From: RUG626 sp964411785
Lineage (GTDB): Bacteria > Bacillota > Clostridia > Oscillospirales > Oscillospiraceae
Direction: 5' to 3'
Length of the DNA: 39,736 nt
Assembly: GCA_964411785.1 (NCBI GenBank)
Contig: CAYPMJ010000005.1
Span: 1 to 39,736, forward strand
Part shown: positions 1 to 7,787 of the stretch, in pieces
Layout: the number at the start of each line of letters is the position of its first letter
How positions within the stretch are numbered: the first letter of the stretch is position 1
Position numbers and translations under genes: made by a program
Notes under the pieces: generated by a model
Database searches by the model: none
Told to the model about the DNA's origin: nothing
Seen by the model: the letters and a program-made list of their open reading frames with translations, nothing else

Positions 1-1
1 G

Positions 2-727
2 GTGCAGGCGGAGGAGATACCGCTGGATGTGGTGTACGAGGACGAGGACGTCATAGTTGTGAATAAGCCAAAGGGCATGGTGGTCCACCCGGCGCCGGGC
101 CATGCGGACGGGACTCTGGTGAATGCGCTGCTTGCCCACTGCGGAGACTCCCTCTCGGGTATAGGAGGCGTCATGCGTCCCGGCATAGTTCACAGGATAG
201 ACAAGGACACCTCGGGACTTGTCATAGCCGCAAAAAATGACGCCGCCCACCGGGCGCTGGCGGAGCAGCTGAAGGATCACACTCTGGCAAGGACGTATGA
301 AGCGGTGGTACGTGGGAATCTGCGGGAGGATCACGGCACGGTGGACGCACCGATTGGCCGCTGCCCCACAGACAGAAAGCGCCAGTGCGTCACGCAGCTG
401 CACTCCCGCGCAGCAGTGACACACTGGCTGGTACTGGAGCGGTTCGGTTCCTGCACTCACGTTCAATGTCAGCTGGAGACAGGGCGAACCCACCAGATAA
501 GGGTCCATATGGCCTATATAGGGCACCCGATATTGGGCGACACGGTGTATGGACGGGGAAAGCCGGAGCCGGGGCTGGAGGGACAGTGCCTCCACGCAAG
601 GCAGCTCCGGTTTGTCCATCCGCGGACGCGTGAGGAGATCACCGTATCGACGGAGCTTCCGGACTATTTCGCGGCACTCCTCGGGAGAAAGCGCACTGAG
701 GCCGCAGCCAGGGCGCTGAGGCAATAA
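2..727 (+). CDS. rluD: RluD/RluA-family 23S rRNA pseudouridine synthase, 5' truncated by window edge
   Basis: This is the catalytic domain of an RluA-family pseudouridine synthase, which isomerises uridine to pseudouridine in large-subunit rRNA. The family signature HRIDKDTSGL lies at residues 64-73 of the visible part, with the catalytic Asp at 67. Further family marks are the VVNKPKGMVVHP block near residue 19 and the GRTHQIRVHM block in the middle. The 241 visible residues lack the N-terminal S4 RNA-binding domain of RluD-type enzymes (full length about 300), and the frame is open to the left edge, so the GTG at position 2 is probably internal. The gene ends 29 bases before the stop of pyrI, which is read toward it. 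RluD rather than RluA or RluC is a best guess, because the deciding N-terminus is outside the window. Confidence 0.88.
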   Translation: MQAEEIPLDVVYEDEDVIVVNKPKGMVVHPAPGHADGTLVNALLAHCGDSLSGIGGVMRPGIVHRIDKDTSGLVIAAKNDAAHRALAEQLKDHTLARTYEAVVRGNLREDHGTVDAPIGRCPTDRKRQCVTQLHSRAAVTHWLVLERFGSCTHVQCQLETGRTHQIRVHMAYIGHPILGDTVYGRGKPEPGLEGQCLHARQLRFVHPRTREEITVSTELPDYFAALLGRKRTEAAARALRQ

Positions 728-756
728 GGGGGCTGACTTCCCCGAGCTTTAGCGCC

Positions 757-1173
757 TTAGTTGGCGCGAGTGTCACAGTAGATGCATCTGTAAACGCCCT
801 TCTCAGGGTCGGTGAGCCGGAAGACGTGCTCAAGTTCCTGCTCGGTGGAGGTTATACACCTGGGATTGCGGCAGCGTATCACTCCGCGGACCGTCAGGGG
901 CAGCTGCGGGTGCTTCTTGACCACCCTCTCACCATTTCGTATTACATTCACTGTTATATTCGGGTCTATATATCCCAGCAGGTCAAAATTCAAATTGATG
1001 ACCTCCCCCACCTTCAGGATGTCCTTTCTGCCCATCTTGGAGGAGGGGGCATTTTTTATCAGAGCCACTTCGCACTCAAGCTTGTCCAGCTCCAGATACC
1101 GGTACAGCTCCATGCCGCGCCCTGCGGGAATGTGATCTATGACGTAGCCGTCCTTTATTGTGCCGATAACCAT
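757..1173 (-). CDS. pyrI: Aspartate carbamoyltransferase regulatory subunit PyrI
   Basis: This is the zinc-binding allosteric subunit of aspartate carbamoyltransferase, which binds nucleotide effectors and pairs with PyrB. It has 138 residues against about 150 in enterobacteria. The C-terminal zinc site is intact: C101-x4-C106 and C130-x2-C133. The ATG at 1173 overlaps the pyrB stop as TAATG, so translation is coupled. An upstream in-frame extension was rejected because it runs into pyrB and lacks homology to the family. It is the last gene of the leftward pyr operon. PyrI is absent from Bacillus but found in many Clostridia, so this gene supports a clostridial host and predicts CTP/ATP control of the pathway at enzyme level. 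Confidence 0.95.
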   Translation of the reverse strand: MVIGTIKDGYVIDHIPAGRGMELYRYLELDKLECEVALIKNAPSSKMGRKDILKVGEVINLNFDLLGYIDPNITVNVIRNGERVVKKHPQLPLTVRGVIRCRNPRCITSTEQELEHVFRLTDPEKGVYRCIYCDTRAN

Positions 1174-2087
1174 TATTTCACCCCCAGAAGCTTCAGAATC
1201 AGCGCCATCCTTATATATTTTCCGTTCAGCACCTGACGGAAGTAGCACGCGCGGGGATCGCTGTCTATCTGTACGGATATCTCATTTACACGGGGCAGCG
1301 GGTGCATGATTGCAAGGTCACGCCTGGCATTGTCCAGCTTGTCAGGAGTGAGAATATAGGTGTCCTTCAGCCGTATATAGTCCGCCTCATTGAAAAACCG
1401 TTCCCGCTGGACGCGTGTCATGTAGAGCACATCAAGCTCCGGCATTACATCTGTCAGCGACTCTGTCTCAACATATGGAATGCCGCGGGCATCCAGCAGA
1501 TCAGTGCGGACATGTTCAGGTATCTTCAGCTCCTCAGGGGAGATGAGCACGAAATTAACACCTTCATATCTGGACATAGCCGCAAGGAGTGAATGTACCG
1601 TACGCCCGAATTTCAGGTCCCCGCAGCAGCCGACAGTCATCCTGTTCAGTCTGCCCTTCTCCCGCTTTATGGTGAGCAGGTCGGCCAATGTCTGAGTTGG
1701 ATGGTTGTGCCCGCCGTCCCCGGCGTTGATGACGGGAATTGTGGCATTCTGTTCAGCGACCAGCGGCGCTCCCTCCTTGGGATGACGCATGGCGATTATA
1801 TCAGCAAAGCAGCTGACTGTCCGCGCGGTGTCCGCTACACTCTCGCCCTTGGCCGCGCTGCTGGACTGTGATTCGGAAAATCCAAGCACACTGCCGCCAA
1901 GCTCCAGCATCGCCGCCTCAAAGCTGAGACGCGTCCTTGTGGAGGGCTCATAGAAGAGCGTGGCGAGCTTTTTGCCGCGGCACTTGTCTTCGTAGTCCCA
2001 GGGATTTGCGATTATGTCCTCAGCACTTTCTATAAGCTGGTCAATCTCCTCGGTGGAGAGCTCCTGAATATCTATGAGTCCCCTCAT
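1173..2087 (-). CDS. pyrB: Aspartate carbamoyltransferase catalytic subunit
   Basis: It catalyses carbamoyl phosphate plus aspartate to N-carbamoyl aspartate, the committed step of pyrimidine synthesis in the cytosol. The carbamoyl-phosphate loop STRTR is at residues 49-53, HPTQ at 129-132, and the MHPLPR motif lies near the C-terminus. The length of 304 residues is normal. The start ATG overlaps the pyrE stop (ATGA) and its own stop overlaps pyrI, so the gene is tightly coupled on both sides and the two ATCase subunits are made together. No carA or carB lies in the window, so carbamoyl phosphate must come from a locus elsewhere. Confidence 0.97.
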   Translation of the reverse strand: MRGLIDIQELSTEEIDQLIESAEDIIANPWDYEDKCRGKKLATLFYEPSTRTRLSFEAAMLELGGSVLGFSESQSSSAAKGESVADTARTVSCFADIIAMRHPKEGAPLVAEQNATIPVINAGDGGHNHPTQTLADLLTIKREKGRLNRMTVGCCGDLKFGRTVHSLLAAMSRYEGVNFVLISPEELKIPEHVRTDLLDARGIPYVETESLTDVMPELDVLYMTRVQRERFFNEADYIRLKDTYILTPDKLDNARRDLAIMHPLPRVNEISVQIDSDPRACYFRQVLNGKYIRMALILKLLGVK

Positions 2088-2722
2088 ATTGCACCGCCTA
2101 TCCAGCTCTCGTCAGACGGGTTATCGCGGAACTTACGCAGACGATCTATGTCTGAGGCCGGGATATAGCCCTCCTCAGCGGCAACCTGCGCAACTGTGTC
2201 AAAATCCGTGAGACTCACGGCCTTTACCCCCGCAGCAGCCAGCCGCTCCAGGCCCTTCTTCATACCGTAGGTGAAGATACAGGCGATGCCCAGGACCTGG
2301 GCGCCCTCCTCCCGCAGAGCCTCGACCACCTCAAGCACACTGCCTCCCGTGGAGATGAGGTCCTCCACGACTACAACCTTCTCTCCCTCATCAAGCCGCC
2401 CCTCTATACGGTTCTTCCGGCCGTGGTCCTTGCTCCCGGAACGAACATATCCCATCGGCAGTCCCATAAGGTGGGCTGTTATTGCCGCGTGGGCGATCCC
2501 GGCGGTGCTGGTGCCCATCAGCGCCTCCGCGTCAGGGTAATTTTCCCTGATGAGCGCCGCAAGGCCGTTTTCGACGTCGCACCGGACAGCGTGATCCGAC
2601 AGGGTGAGCCGGTTGTCGCAGTATACGGGACTTTTTATCCCGCTGGCCCAGATAAACGGTTCCTGCGGGCGGAAGAACACCGCCTTTATCTTCAGTAAAT
2701 CCACTGCTATCTGTCTTTTCAT
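2084..2722 (-). CDS. pyrE: Orotate phosphoribosyltransferase
   Basis: It transfers a phosphoribosyl group from PRPP to orotate, giving OMP. The PRPP-binding motif VVVVEDLISTGGS lies at residues 116-128, and the flexible catalytic loop around K98-H100 (RSGSKDHGRKN) is present. The length of 212 residues is typical. The gene overlaps pyrF upstream and pyrB downstream by four bases each (ATGA), a pattern of translational coupling. Placement next to pyrF puts the last two steps to UMP side by side, although they remain separate proteins rather than a fused UMP synthase. Confidence 0.96.
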   Translation of the reverse strand: MKRQIAVDLLKIKAVFFRPQEPFIWASGIKSPVYCDNRLTLSDHAVRCDVENGLAALIRENYPDAEALMGTSTAGIAHAAITAHLMGLPMGYVRSGSKDHGRKNRIEGRLDEGEKVVVVEDLISTGGSVLEVVEALREEGAQVLGIACIFTYGMKKGLERLAAAGVKAVSLTDFDTVAQVAAEEGYIPASDIDRLRKFRDNPSDESWIGGAI

Positions 2723-3426
2723 GCCAGGCCTCCTCCTGTAAATTCAACCACAGCGCGTTCATATGCGGCAACAGGGTCCGCAGCAGCCGTGATTGGCCTC
2801 CCCATAACTATGAAATCCGAACCTGCCGCGCCCGCCTTTGCCGGGGTCATGACCCGCTTCTGATCACCGGCTTCTCCGCCTGGAAAGCGGACGCCAGGCG
2901 TCACTGTGAGGAATGTCTCGCCGCAGACTGTGTGTACTGCGCCTGCCTCCAGCGGTGAGCAGACCACTCCGTCAAGCCCTGCGGCCTTTGCGTTCTTGGC
3001 GTAGTGCTGCACCACAAATGGCATTGCCTGGGGGATAAGAAGCTCATTTGTCAGCGCCGTCTGGTCGGTGCTGGTGAGCTGTGTGACGGCGATGAGCAGC
3101 GGCCTTGTGCCGTCCGGCCGTGTAAGGCCCTCTATGGCCGCCTCCATCATCGCCCGCGTGCCGGCGGCGTGAAGGTTTACCATATCCGCACCCAGGTCAC
3201 GTAGTACGGACATTGCCTTCCTTACAGTGTTGGGAATATCGTGAAGCTTAAGATCCAGAAAGACCTTGTGCCCACGCTCCTTAAGCTCCCGGACGATGGA
3301 TGGCCCCTCGGCATAGAAAAGCTCCATCCCTATCTTTACAAAGGGCTTTGCCTGAAACCTGTCCAGAAATTCAAGTGCAGCCACCCTGCCTGAAAAGTCG
3401 CAGGCAATTATCACGTCCTTACCCAT
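2719..3426 (-). CDS. pyrF: Orotidine 5'-phosphate decarboxylase
   Basis: It decarboxylates OMP to UMP. The signature FLDLKLHDIPNTV is at residues 56-68, giving the D58-x-K60-x2-D63 catalytic set, with a further Lys at 31. The start was set at the ATG at 3426 (235 residues). The longer GTG reading at 3438 overlaps the AGGAGG at 3443-3438 itself, whereas the ATG sits 11 bases downstream of it. The start overlaps the 3' end of pyrD by 8 bases. The product belongs to the short bacterial PyrF group rather than the longer type found in some actinobacteria and bacteroidetes. Confidence 0.95.
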   Translation of the reverse strand: MGKDVIIACDFSGRVAALEFLDRFQAKPFVKIGMELFYAEGPSIVRELKERGHKVFLDLKLHDIPNTVRKAMSVLRDLGADMVNLHAAGTRAMMEAAIEGLTRPDGTRPLLIAVTQLTSTDQTALTNELLIPQAMPFVVQHYAKNAKAAGLDGVVCSPLEAGAVHTVCGETFLTVTPGVRFPGGEAGDQKRVMTPAKAGAAGSDFIVMGRPITAAADPVAAYERAVVEFTGGGLA

Positions 3427-4336
3427 TGCTGTGCGCACCTCCTGTCAGCTCTGAAATATTTTCAACACCCAGTTTCTCAAGAAGGCCGGGGAGCGCCTCA
3501 GCTATTCGGACCATTGCCCACGGATCACGCAGATTGGCAGTCCCAATCTCCACAGCAGCGGCCCCTGCCAGCAGCATCTCAACCACATCCTCCGGTGAGG
3601 ATATCCCACCAAGGCCGATTATCGGAATATTTACAGCCTCATATACCTGCCACACCATTCTGAGCGCCACGGGCAGCACAGCGGGACCTGAGAGACCGCC
3701 GGTCACATTCCGCAGCACCGGACGCCTCCGCCTTATGTCAATACGCATCCCAAGAAGGGTGTTTATAAGTGACAGCCCGTCAGCTCCGGCCTCCGCACAG
3801 GCACGGGCTATTGCTGCAATGTCAGTCACGTTGGGGGACAGCTTCATGTATACGGGCCTGTCTGTCACGGCCTTCACAGCGCGAGTGACCTCTGCTGCGC
3901 CCTCCGGAGTGGTCCCGAAGCTCATTCCGCCCTTTCGGACATTGGGACAGCTGATGTTAACCTCCAGAATATCAGCTCCGGCGCTGCTTATCTTCTCCGC
4001 ACACTCCGCGTACTCGTCCACGGAAAACCCGCTTATGTTGGCTATAACGGGGCCGCTGAACACCTCACGGAGCCGTGGGAGCTCAGTGGACACCACAGCG
4101 TCTATGCCGGGGTTCTGAAGTCCCACCGCGTTCAGCATTCCGGCCGGCGTCTCCGCGATCCGCGGCTGCTCATTTCCAAAGCGCGGGTCCCGCGTGGTCC
4201 CCTTTATGGAAATGGAGCCGAGGCAGTTTAAATCAAACACTTCGGCGAACTCGTACCCATAGCCGATGGTTCCGCTGGCGGCAATTATGGGGTTGCGGAG
4301 CTTCACGCCTGACAGCTCCACGCTCATATTTACCAT
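3419..4336 (-). CDS. pyrD: Dihydroorotate dehydrogenase B (NAD+), catalytic subunit (class 1B)
   Basis: This FMN enzyme oxidises dihydroorotate to orotate and passes electrons to PyrK. The active-site base is the Cys of NISCPNV (C130), which is diagnostic of class 1 as opposed to the Ser of membrane class 2 enzymes. K45 in SIKGTT and the C-terminal GLGGISS and GTANLRDP stretches fit the FMN phosphate site. It has 305 residues. The ATG at 4336 is preceded by AGGAGGAGA at good spacing and overlaps the end of pyrK by 7 bases. The adjacent pyrK identifies the NAD-linked class 1B heterotetramer, so the enzyme is cytosolic and uses NAD+ rather than quinone. Confidence 0.96.
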   Translation of the reverse strand: MVNMSVELSGVKLRNPIIAASGTIGYGYEFAEVFDLNCLGSISIKGTTRDPRFGNEQPRIAETPAGMLNAVGLQNPGIDAVVSTELPRLREVFSGPVIANISGFSVDEYAECAEKISSAGADILEVNISCPNVRKGGMSFGTTPEGAAEVTRAVKAVTDRPVYMKLSPNVTDIAAIARACAEAGADGLSLINTLLGMRIDIRRRRPVLRNVTGGLSGPAVLPVALRMVWQVYEAVNIPIIGLGGISSPEDVVEMLLAGAAAVEIGTANLRDPWAMVRIAEALPGLLEKLGVENISELTGGAHSNG

Positions 4337-5064
4337 AGGATCTCCTCCTTAAACAACACAGGACCATCCCTGCATATCCGTTTTAAACCGGTTCTGGTCC
4401 GGCGTGAGCAGCCGACACATGCCCCATACCCGCAGGCCATGCGCGCCTCAAAGGAATACTGCCCGTCGGTGCAGGAGGCGTCATAAACGGCCTTAAGCAT
4501 CGGTTCCGGGCCGCAGCAGTAGACGTAGCTGTAGTCAGAGACCTCCCGCATTCCGGCCGTAACAAAGCCGCAAAGTCCAAAGGAGCCGTCCAGCGTTGTC
4601 ACAAGCACCCTTGAGCTGAGCGCCTGAAACTCCTCGCGCATGAATATCTCGTCCCGGCTATTAAAGCCCAGAACAGCGGTGAAGGGCACCGCAAGTCCCG
4701 CCAGCGCTTTTGCAAGGCCATACATAGGCGCGACACCTGCGCCTCCGCCCACCAGCAGCGGGCGCGTACCGGCGGAAGACAGGTCAAACCCGTTGCCAAG
4801 GCCCGTCAGCACCTGCAAACCGGTCCCCGGAGAGAGACGTGTCATGGCGTTGGTACCGCTCCCGACAGTCTTGTATACTATTGTCAGTGTATCCTCAGAC
4901 CAGTCGCAGAGGGAGAATGGACGCCGAAGGTAAAACCCCGGCAGGAGAATGCTGACAAACTGTCCGGGGAGCGGAGGCTCGGGGACGGGCCCGGATAATT
5001 TCATAAGATATGTGTTTTTCGCAATCTGACGGTTCTCCTCAAGTTCAAACACTGAGTCTCTCAT
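4330..5064 (-). CDS. pyrK: Dihydroorotate dehydrogenase B electron-transfer subunit (FAD, 2Fe-2S)
   Basis: It carries electrons from the FMN of PyrD through a 2Fe-2S cluster and FAD to NAD+. The 244-residue protein has the FAD motif RRPFS (47-51), the pyridine-nucleotide loop VGGGAGVAP (105-113) and the cluster ligands C211-x4-C216-x2-C219-x11-C231. The start ATG at 5064 makes an ATGA overlap with pyrC. A longer reading to 5133 lies inside pyrC and was rejected. The pyrK-pyrD order matches class 1B operons across Firmicutes. Confidence 0.95.
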   Translation of the reverse strand: MRDSVFELEENRQIAKNTYLMKLSGPVPEPPLPGQFVSILLPGFYLRRPFSLCDWSEDTLTIVYKTVGSGTNAMTRLSPGTGLQVLTGLGNGFDLSSAGTRPLLVGGGAGVAPMYGLAKALAGLAVPFTAVLGFNSRDEIFMREEFQALSSRVLVTTLDGSFGLCGFVTAGMREVSDYSYVYCCGPEPMLKAVYDASCTDGQYSFEARMACGYGACVGCSRRTRTGLKRICRDGPVLFKEEILW

Positions 5065-6344
5065 GTGCCGCCTCCGTTCAGTATTTCCGTATCTATAAAA
5101 GCGGTTCGTCCGCGGGACAGCGTGAGCAGACATCTTCCGGACACCGTCCAGCCCTCAAAGGGAGTGGATCGCCCTTTGGAAAGGAATTCATCGCCTGTCA
5201 CCGTGAAGCTTTTTTCAAGGTCAAAGGCCGTGAGGTCCGCCGGGTCCCCGGGATGAAGCGAACCAAGTCCGAGGCCAAAGCGCCGTGAAGCCGCGGTGAA
5301 GAGCTCGGTGAGACGTTCAAGTGACAGAATCTTCCCCAGTACCAGCTTTGTGTAGAGCACGGAGAAAGCGCATTCAAGACCGACAATGCCGTTGAGACTG
5401 TGGGCGAGGCCGCCGGACTTTTCAGCGGCACTGTGTGGGGCGTGGTCGGTGGACACCATGTCAATGGTCCCGTCGCAGATCCCCTCCAGAAGCGCGTCCT
5501 GATCCCGACGGGACCGGATAGGCGGATTCATGCGAAAGCGCCCGTCATCTGATAAGTCCTCGTCGCAGAGGACAAGATAATGCGGCGCTGTCTCGCAGGT
5601 GACGTCGAGTCCCTCCGCCTTAGCCAGCCGTATGAGTGACACGGACTCGGCAGTGGAGACATGACAGACATGGTACGGACAGCCGGTCTCCCTCGCCAGC
5701 GCAAGGTCTCGCGCTACCTGCTGCCACTCGCTTTGTGAGGGGTTACCCACAAGTCCGAAGCGCCGGGCAGCGGCGCCGTCGTTGACGCACCACCCGCGGG
5801 GGAGACAGCTCTCATCCTCACAGTGCGCGGCGACAATCTTTCCAAGGGGCTTAAGACGTTTCATGGCCTGGCGCATGATATCCTCAGACTGAACGCCGCG
5901 CCCGTCATCGGAGAAGCCGCAGACGAAGGGGGCAACTGCCTCAAGGTCCGCAAGCTCCGCTCCGTTCTCACCTTTCGTGATGGTCCCGAATGGGAAGACG
6001 CCGACGGCTCCGTCCCGGCGAATGATCTCCCGCTGAACCTCAAGTCCGACCACACAGTCCGGCGCAGGGGAGAGGTTGGGCATGGCGCACACCGCGGCGT
6101 ATCCGCCGTGGGCGGCTGCACGCGTGCCCGAAAATATGGTCTCTTTATAAGAAAAGCCCGGCTCACGCAGATGTACATGGGCGTCTGCGAAACCGGGGAA
6201 AACACAGGCGCCCTTCAGATCCAGCGCCGCATCACCCGGGATATGGGGCTCTGCGGCGACGATGACGCCATCTTTAATAAGAATATCCTTTTTTTCAGCC
6301 GTATCATCCGCAAAAAGAAAGGCGTTCCGAATAAGCTGTTCCAC
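5061..6344 (-). CDS. pyrC: Dihydroorotase (class I)
   Basis: It cyclises carbamoyl aspartate to dihydroorotate. Metal ligands visible in the 427-residue protein are H56 and H58 (DAHVHLREPG), D146 (GFSDDG, the bridging Asp of Bacillus/Aquifex-type enzymes), H174, H228 and D300 (STDHAPH). The start was placed at GTG 6344, which has GGGAGG six bases upstream and gives the usual family length. A longer ATG at 6389 lies inside the promoter -10 element and cannot be used. It is the first gene of the seven-gene pyr operon; the 5' leader is only about 35 bases, too short for a PyrR-type attenuator. Confidence 0.95.
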   Translation of the reverse strand: MEQLIRNAFLFADDTAEKKDILIKDGVIVAAEPHIPGDAALDLKGACVFPGFADAHVHLREPGFSYKETIFSGTRAAAHGGYAAVCAMPNLSPAPDCVVGLEVQREIIRRDGAVGVFPFGTITKGENGAELADLEAVAPFVCGFSDDGRGVQSEDIMRQAMKRLKPLGKIVAAHCEDESCLPRGWCVNDGAAARRFGLVGNPSQSEWQQVARDLALARETGCPYHVCHVSTAESVSLIRLAKAEGLDVTCETAPHYLVLCDEDLSDDGRFRMNPPIRSRRDQDALLEGICDGTIDMVSTDHAPHSAAEKSGGLAHSLNGIVGLECAFSVLYTKLVLGKILSLERLTELFTAASRRFGLGLGSLHPGDPADLTAFDLEKSFTVTGDEFLSKGRSTPFEGWTVSGRCLLTLSRGRTAFIDTEILNGGGT

Positions 6345-6387
6345 GCTGTGCCTCCCTCTCAACAAAAGATTTACCACACGCACAGAC

Positions 6388-6416
6388 ATAGTACCAGCTT
6401 ATCCTGAAAATGTCAA
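6388..6416 (-). promoter_or_regulatory. Sigma-A promoter of the pyrCKDFEBI operon
   Basis: On the minus strand TTGACA (6416-6411) is followed by a 17-base spacer and TACTAT (6393-6388). Transcription should begin near 6381, about 37 bases before the pyrC GTG. The divergent ldhA gene starts about 75 bases away on the other strand. No hairpin or PyrR-binding loop fits in the short leader. Confidence 0.75.
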
Positions 6417-6490
6417 GTCCGGAGCCGGATGTTTCACTCAGACCCGGGGAAAGCTAGAGGAAAGTCCATACAGCATTCAAGGAGGCAAGC

Positions 6491-7498
6491 ATGGAGACAA
6501 TAGCGTTTTTTGATGCCCGTTCCTACGACAGAACATGGTTTGATCCGCTGCTGCGCAGGGCCGGCTTTGAGCCCAGATATCTGGAGACAAGACTTGGCGC
6601 GGATACTGCGATACTTGCCCGCGGGACCAGGGCAGTGTGTCTGTTTGTCAATGACGCTGCCGACGGAGAAGTACTAAAGTCGCTTTCGGCAATGGGCGTT
6701 GAGGCGGTGGCGCTGCGGTGCGCCGGATATAATAACGTGGATCTGAAGGTGGCAGATGAGCTCAATATAGCAGTCATGCGAGTGCCGGCTTATTCTCCCA
6801 CGTCAGTTGCGCAGCACGCGATGGCGATGCTGCTGACACTGGCGCGGAAGACTCACAGGGCATTTGTGCGGACCAGGGAGCGGAATTTCAGCCTTGAGGG
6901 ACTTTGCGGAGTTGATCTCACCGGGAGGACGGCTGGAATAATTGGTACAGGCAAGGTCGGTCAGGCGTTCGCGGTGATGTGCCGGGGGATGGGTATGCGG
7001 GTAATAGCATATGATCCATACAGGGTGCCCGGTACAGGTATTGAATATGTGGAGCTTGACGAGCTCTTCGCCGGATCAGATGTGATATCGCTTCACTGCC
7101 CGCTGACACCCGGCACATATCATCTGCTGGACAGCAATTCGTTTGAGCATCTGAGGGACGGAGTCATGATAGTGAACACCTCACGGGGAGCGCTGATTGA
7201 CAGTGAGGCGCTGTTAAGGGCTGTCAAGGACGGTAAGGTGGGCGCTGCCGGACTTGATGTGTATGAGGAGGAGGCGGACTACTTTTATGAGGACGTCTCA
7301 CTTAAGGTCATGCGGGATGACACGCTGAATCTGCTCCTCTCCCAGCCAAATGTCCTTGTGACGAGCCACCAGGCGTATCTGACGGACGAGGCACTGCGGG
7401 CAATAGCCGCGACAACGGTGGACAATCTTGTCCGATACTTCAGCGGGGAGCCGGCGGCAAACCGGCTGCACCATCGCGCCGAGGAGACTGTTCACTGA
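6491..7498 (+). CDS. ldhA: D-lactate dehydrogenase (NAD+, fermentative)
   Basis: It reduces pyruvate to D-lactate with NADH, regenerating NAD+ in fermentation. This 335-residue D-2-hydroxyacid dehydrogenase has the Rossmann motif GTGKVG (152-157), the catalytic Arg in NTSRGALID (R232), a catalytic Glu in DVYEEE (259-261) and the catalytic His in TSHQAYLT (H293). The acidic DVYEEEADYFYED stretch and the VMRDDTLN segment closely follow LdhA-type D-LDH rather than phosphoglycerate dehydrogenase. AGGAGG lies six bases upstream of the ATG. The gene is monocistronic, between the divergent pyr operon and a terminator-like hairpin. A related 2-hydroxyacid substrate cannot be excluded. Confidence 0.9.
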   Translation: METIAFFDARSYDRTWFDPLLRRAGFEPRYLETRLGADTAILARGTRAVCLFVNDAADGEVLKSLSAMGVEAVALRCAGYNNVDLKVADELNIAVMRVPAYSPTSVAQHAMAMLLTLARKTHRAFVRTRERNFSLEGLCGVDLTGRTAGIIGTGKVGQAFAVMCRGMGMRVIAYDPYRVPGTGIEYVELDELFAGSDVISLHCPLTPGTYHLLDSNSFEHLRDGVMIVNTSRGALIDSEALLRAVKDGKVGAAGLDVYEEEADYFYEDVSLKVMRDDTLNLLLSQPNVLVTSHQAYLTDEALRAIAATTVDNLVRYFSGEPAANRLHHRAEETVH

Positions 7499-7511
7499 GC
7501 ATGCAAAAGCG

Positions 7512-7541
7512 ATCGGCGGGTGTTTGCGAGCGCCCGCCGGT
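7512..7541 (+). terminator. Probable terminator of ldhA
   Basis: Thirteen bases after the ldhA stop, CGGCGGGTG (7514-7522) pairs with CGCCCGCCG (7531-7539) over an 8-base loop, and can extend by two more pairs. It is followed by T-rich but interrupted sequence (TTGCTTTG), so efficiency is uncertain. Confidence 0.5.
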
Positions 7542-7655
7542 TGCTTTGCGGCTGCTTTGAGAAAGATACTGACGTTTCTTTGAGAGGGCACATCCATCTG
7601 GGACGGCAGCTTTACGGAAAGTTGACAGAGCTGACACGTTTTTCATCAAAAACGC

Positions 7656-7683
7656 TTGACATATCGATCAAACCGGTTATATT
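7656..7683 (+). promoter_or_regulatory. Sigma-A promoter of the FtsX-type ABC operon, with a palindrome at the -10
   Basis: TTGACA (7656-7661), a 16-base spacer and TATATT (7678-7683) form a strong promoter. The near-perfect palindrome ATTAATGATTAAT (7681-7693) overlaps the -10 and the expected start at about 7690, and could be an operator. The transcript would begin just before or inside the 57-bp duplicated segment (7697-7753). Confidence 0.75.
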
Positions 7684-7696
7684 AATGATTAATAAT

Positions 7697-7753
7697 CGTT
7701 ATGAGTACGCGCTCAGGCGCCTGTTTGGGGCAGGGCGCGGAGAGGCACGGGAA
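7697..7753 (+). repeat. 57-bp direct repeat, copy 1 (in the ABC operon leader)
   Basis: This segment matches 9201-9257 inside the downstream permease gene at 55 of 57 positions; the only differences are two adjacent bases at 7723-7724. It is in the same reading frame as the permease and would encode RYEYALRRLFGAGRGEARE, then reads a few more codons to a stop at 7766-7768. It lies in the untranslated leader between the promoter and the GTG of the first permease gene. It looks like a remnant of a former tandem copy, or a captured duplicate. Confidence 0.9.
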
Positions 7754-7787
7754 TATATATTTGCGTGATACAAAGGGAGCTGGCGAT

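Noticed and set aside
751..767. Small hairpin GCGCC/GGCGC between rluD and pyrI as a terminator
   Set aside because: The stem is only 5 bp, it covers the pyrI stop codon and no T-run follows on either strand.
3300..4118. 272-codon plus-strand ORF opposite pyrD and pyrF
   Set aside because: Antisense shadow with Ser/Pro/Arg-rich composition and no start signals.
6457..6468. GAGGAAAGTCCA, resembling the conserved 5' core of RNase P RNA
   Set aside because: Only about 25 bases remain before the ldhA start and none of the other RNase P core elements is present; taken as chance similarity.
7520..7768. 82-codon plus-strand ORF upstream of the ABC permease
   Set aside because: Most of it lies before the promoter and lacks a ribosome binding site; only its last part is meaningful, as the duplicated permease fragment.
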